Shown: positions 62,810 to 64,000 of the stretch, in pieces
Numbering within the stretch: the stretch's first letter is position 1
Layout: every line of letters begins with the position of its first letter
NCBI GenBank assembly: GCA_023404675.1
Contig: JAEYAW010000003.1
Coordinates: 62,001 to 126,000, forward strand
Direction of reading: 5' to 3'
DNA from: Pseudomonadota bacterium
GTDB lineage: Bacteria; Pseudomonadota; Alphaproteobacteria; Rhizobiales; Xanthobacteraceae
DNA: 64,000 bases
Translations under genes and position numbers: made by a program
The notes under the pieces: model-generated
What the model was told of the DNA's origin: nothing
Seen by the model: the letters and a program-made list of their open reading frames with translations, nothing else
Databases searched by the model: none

Positions 62810-63579
62810 AGGCGGCTGTCGCTGTGTTGCTGGCGACTGTGGCGGGCTTGCTGCTCGCGCCGCTGCCGGCACGCGCGGAGCCGCTTCCGGGCAAATCCTG
62901 CGATCTGCCGGCCTATCTCGTGACCAGCGACAGCGTCCTGAAGAACGTCGCCGCCAGCGTGAGCGAGAAAAAGGCCCTTCCCATTCTGGTGGTGGGCACG
63001 ATGTCGTCGATGCTTCCCGGCAAGGATGGTGTCGCCGCCGCATATCCGGTGCGGCTGCAGGCGGCGCTCGCCGAACGGTTGCCGGGCATCGACGTGAAGG
63101 TCGACACGGAACTCCTGCCCAAGAAGAGCGCGGCTGACGTACAGCCGATGCTCGCCAGGTTTCTGGAGGATCACAAGCCGGTGCTGGTGATCTGGCAGAC
63201 CGGAACGTCGGATGCGGTGCGCGCTGTCGATCCCGACGAGTTTCACACCGCCCTCGACGACGGCGTGAGCGCCATCCAGAAGGCGGGCGCGGATGTCATT
63301 CTCGTCAACCCGCAATACAGTCCCCGAACCGAAGCGATGTTCTCGCTGTCGGGCTACCTCGATATCATCCGCGCGGTGGCGCAACAGTTCGAGATTCCGG
63401 TGTTCGACCGCTTCTCGGCGATGCGGCACTGGAACGACGAAGGCGATTTCGATCTGTCCGCCACGACGCCGGGCCTCGACCTCGCCAAGCGCGTCCACGA
63501 TTGCGTCGGGCGCGCGCTGGCGACGCTTGTGATCGAGACGGCGAAGATCAATCCGGCCGAACTGCGGATTCAGCGATAG
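62806..63579 (+). CDS. exported SGNH-hydrolase-like protein
   Basis: 257 residues with GGCAGGAGGCGGG upstream, overlapping opgC by four bases. Signal peptide (KAAVAVLLATVAGLLLAPLPARA) precedes the body. The fold pattern is that of SGNH/GDSL proteins: LPILVVGTMSSMLPG in place of GDS, then LVIWQTGTSDAVRAVD in place of GxND, and a C-terminal GLDLAKRVHDCV where DxxH is expected. Canonical catalytic residues are incomplete, so it may bind rather than hydrolyse. With opgC it may trim or pass acyl groups on periplasmic glucans (inference). Confidence 0.75.
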   Translation: MKAAVAVLLATVAGLLLAPLPARAEPLPGKSCDLPAYLVTSDSVLKNVAASVSEKKALPILVVGTMSSMLPGKDGVAAAYPVRLQAALAERLPGIDVKVDTELLPKKSAADVQPMLARFLEDHKPVLVIWQTGTSDAVRAVDPDEFHTALDDGVSAIQKAGADVILVNPQYSPRTEAMFSLSGYLDIIRAVAQQFEIPVFDRFSAMRHWNDEGDFDLSATTPGLDLAKRVHDCVGRALATLVIETAKINPAELRIQR

Positions 63580-63586
63580 GCCCGAT

Positions 63587-64000
63587 CTACACCGCCGCCG
63601 CTTCCGGAAGCAGTTCGACCCCGCCGATCGCGGCGATCCGGCCGCGCTTCATCAGCACCACGCGGTCGGCGATCCGGCGCAGTTCGTCGGGATCGTGGCT
63701 CACCATCACCATGGGCACCCCGCCCTCGTCGCGCAGGCGAACGAGGTAAGGCAGGATTTCGGACTTGCGCTGCTCGTCCAGCGCGCCGAGCGGCTCGTCG
63801 AGCAGCAGCAGGCGCGGCTTCGACAGCAGCGCACGGCCGAGCGCGATGCGCTGGCGCTCGCCGCCCGACAACGCGCCGGGCCGGCGGTCCAGCAGGTGGC
63901 CGATATCCAGCAGCGAAACAATCCGTTCTTCCTGCGCCGCATCGCGAGGCAGGCCGCGCATGCGCCGCCCGTAGTCGAGATTCTGGCCGACGTTCAGGTG
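63587..64000 (-). CDS. molybdate-type ABC ATPase, partial (ModC-like)
   Basis: 138 residues visible; the N-terminus with Walker A lies beyond the right edge. Read on the minus strand: [14 protein letters not shown] (Q-loop follow-on), signature [16 protein letters not shown], Walker [15 protein letters not shown] and the H-loop [13 protein letters not shown]. This is closest to ModC. The protein ends soon after the ATPase core ([12 protein letters not shown]), so the C-terminal Mop (molybdate-binding) domain of E. coli ModC is absent, as in some short forms. The stop is seven bases from the convergent SGNH gene. Confidence 0.75.
   Translation of the reverse strand, partial: HLNVGQNLDYGRRMRGLPRDAAQEERIVSLLDIGHLLDRRPGALSGGERQRIALGRALLSKPRLLLLDEPLGALDEQRKSEILPYLVRLRDEGGVPMVMVSHDPDELRRIADRVVLMKRGRIAAIGGVELLPEAAAV

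Overview
The window looks like a chromosomal segment from a high-GC alphaproteobacterium, most probably of the Bradyrhizobium/Rhodopseudomonas/Afipia group (Nitrobacteraceae). The grounds are: a gcrA cell-cycle regulator with clustered GANTC (CcrM) sites; an EcfG-type promoter motif; an Irr/ICE-like box in front of exbBD-tonB; a CarD regulator with a Lys/Ala-rich extension; rpmB, DUF3108, SUV3-like helicase, fdxA and carD close together; and a nested palindromic repeat of the kind scattered through these genomes (from memory). I see no prophage, insertion sequence, CRISPR array, rRNA or tRNA. It reads as core genome with a few accessory patches.

Layout. 1-4.0 kb: end of a small Lys/Ala-rich protein gene, a one-TM protein, and a divergent nitronate monooxygenase / acyl-CoA synthetase pair. 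4.1-11.5 kb: housekeeping genes (rpmB, DUF3108 protein, large SUV3-like helicase, S4-domain protein, fdxA, carD). 11.6-17.8 kb: M48 lipoprotein protease and secreted SNase-like protein (minus strand), then a substrate-binding protein, an enoyl-CoA hydratase, a VOC protein and a DUF1269 protein. 17.8-23.3 kb: two coupled GT39-type glycosyltransferases facing away from exbB-exbD-tonB. 23.3-31.2 kb: a repeat element, an orphan ugpB, a tightly overlapping kinase / response-regulator-kinase / OmpR regulator cassette, an ECF sigma factor and a secreted MXKDX-repeat protein.

31.3-37.8 kb: sulfotransferase-like protein with coiled-coil tail, L,D-transpeptidase, amino-acid binding protein, glnD and a DUF1304 membrane protein. 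37.9-44.5 kb: an att-like ABC export operon (ATPase, FtsX-type permease, AttH-like Tat-secreted protein), amidase and SDR dehydrogenase. 44.8-54.6 kb: BON-OmpA envelope protein, two membrane proteins, then phoR-pstSCAB-phoU-phoB with a triple 11-bp Pho box before pstS and a strong bidirectional terminator after phoB. 54.6-64.0 kb: gcrA, argD-argF behind a clear sigma-70 promoter and two leader stem-loops, hslO, ilvD, apaG, a coupled opgC / SGNH-like pair, and the end of a modC-like ATPase.

The genes work in several visible units: phosphate sensing and uptake (Pho-Pst), iron-linked TonB energisation, arginine biosynthesis (argDF), a three-protein phosphorelay beside a sigma factor, an AttH-type secretion operon, and a periplasmic-glycan acyl-transfer pair. 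No single gene set stands out as a wholly new system. The best leads are the phosphorelay / sigma factor / MXKDX neighbourhood (25.1-31.2 kb), the opgC-SGNH pair, the argD leader, and the dense GANTC clusters.
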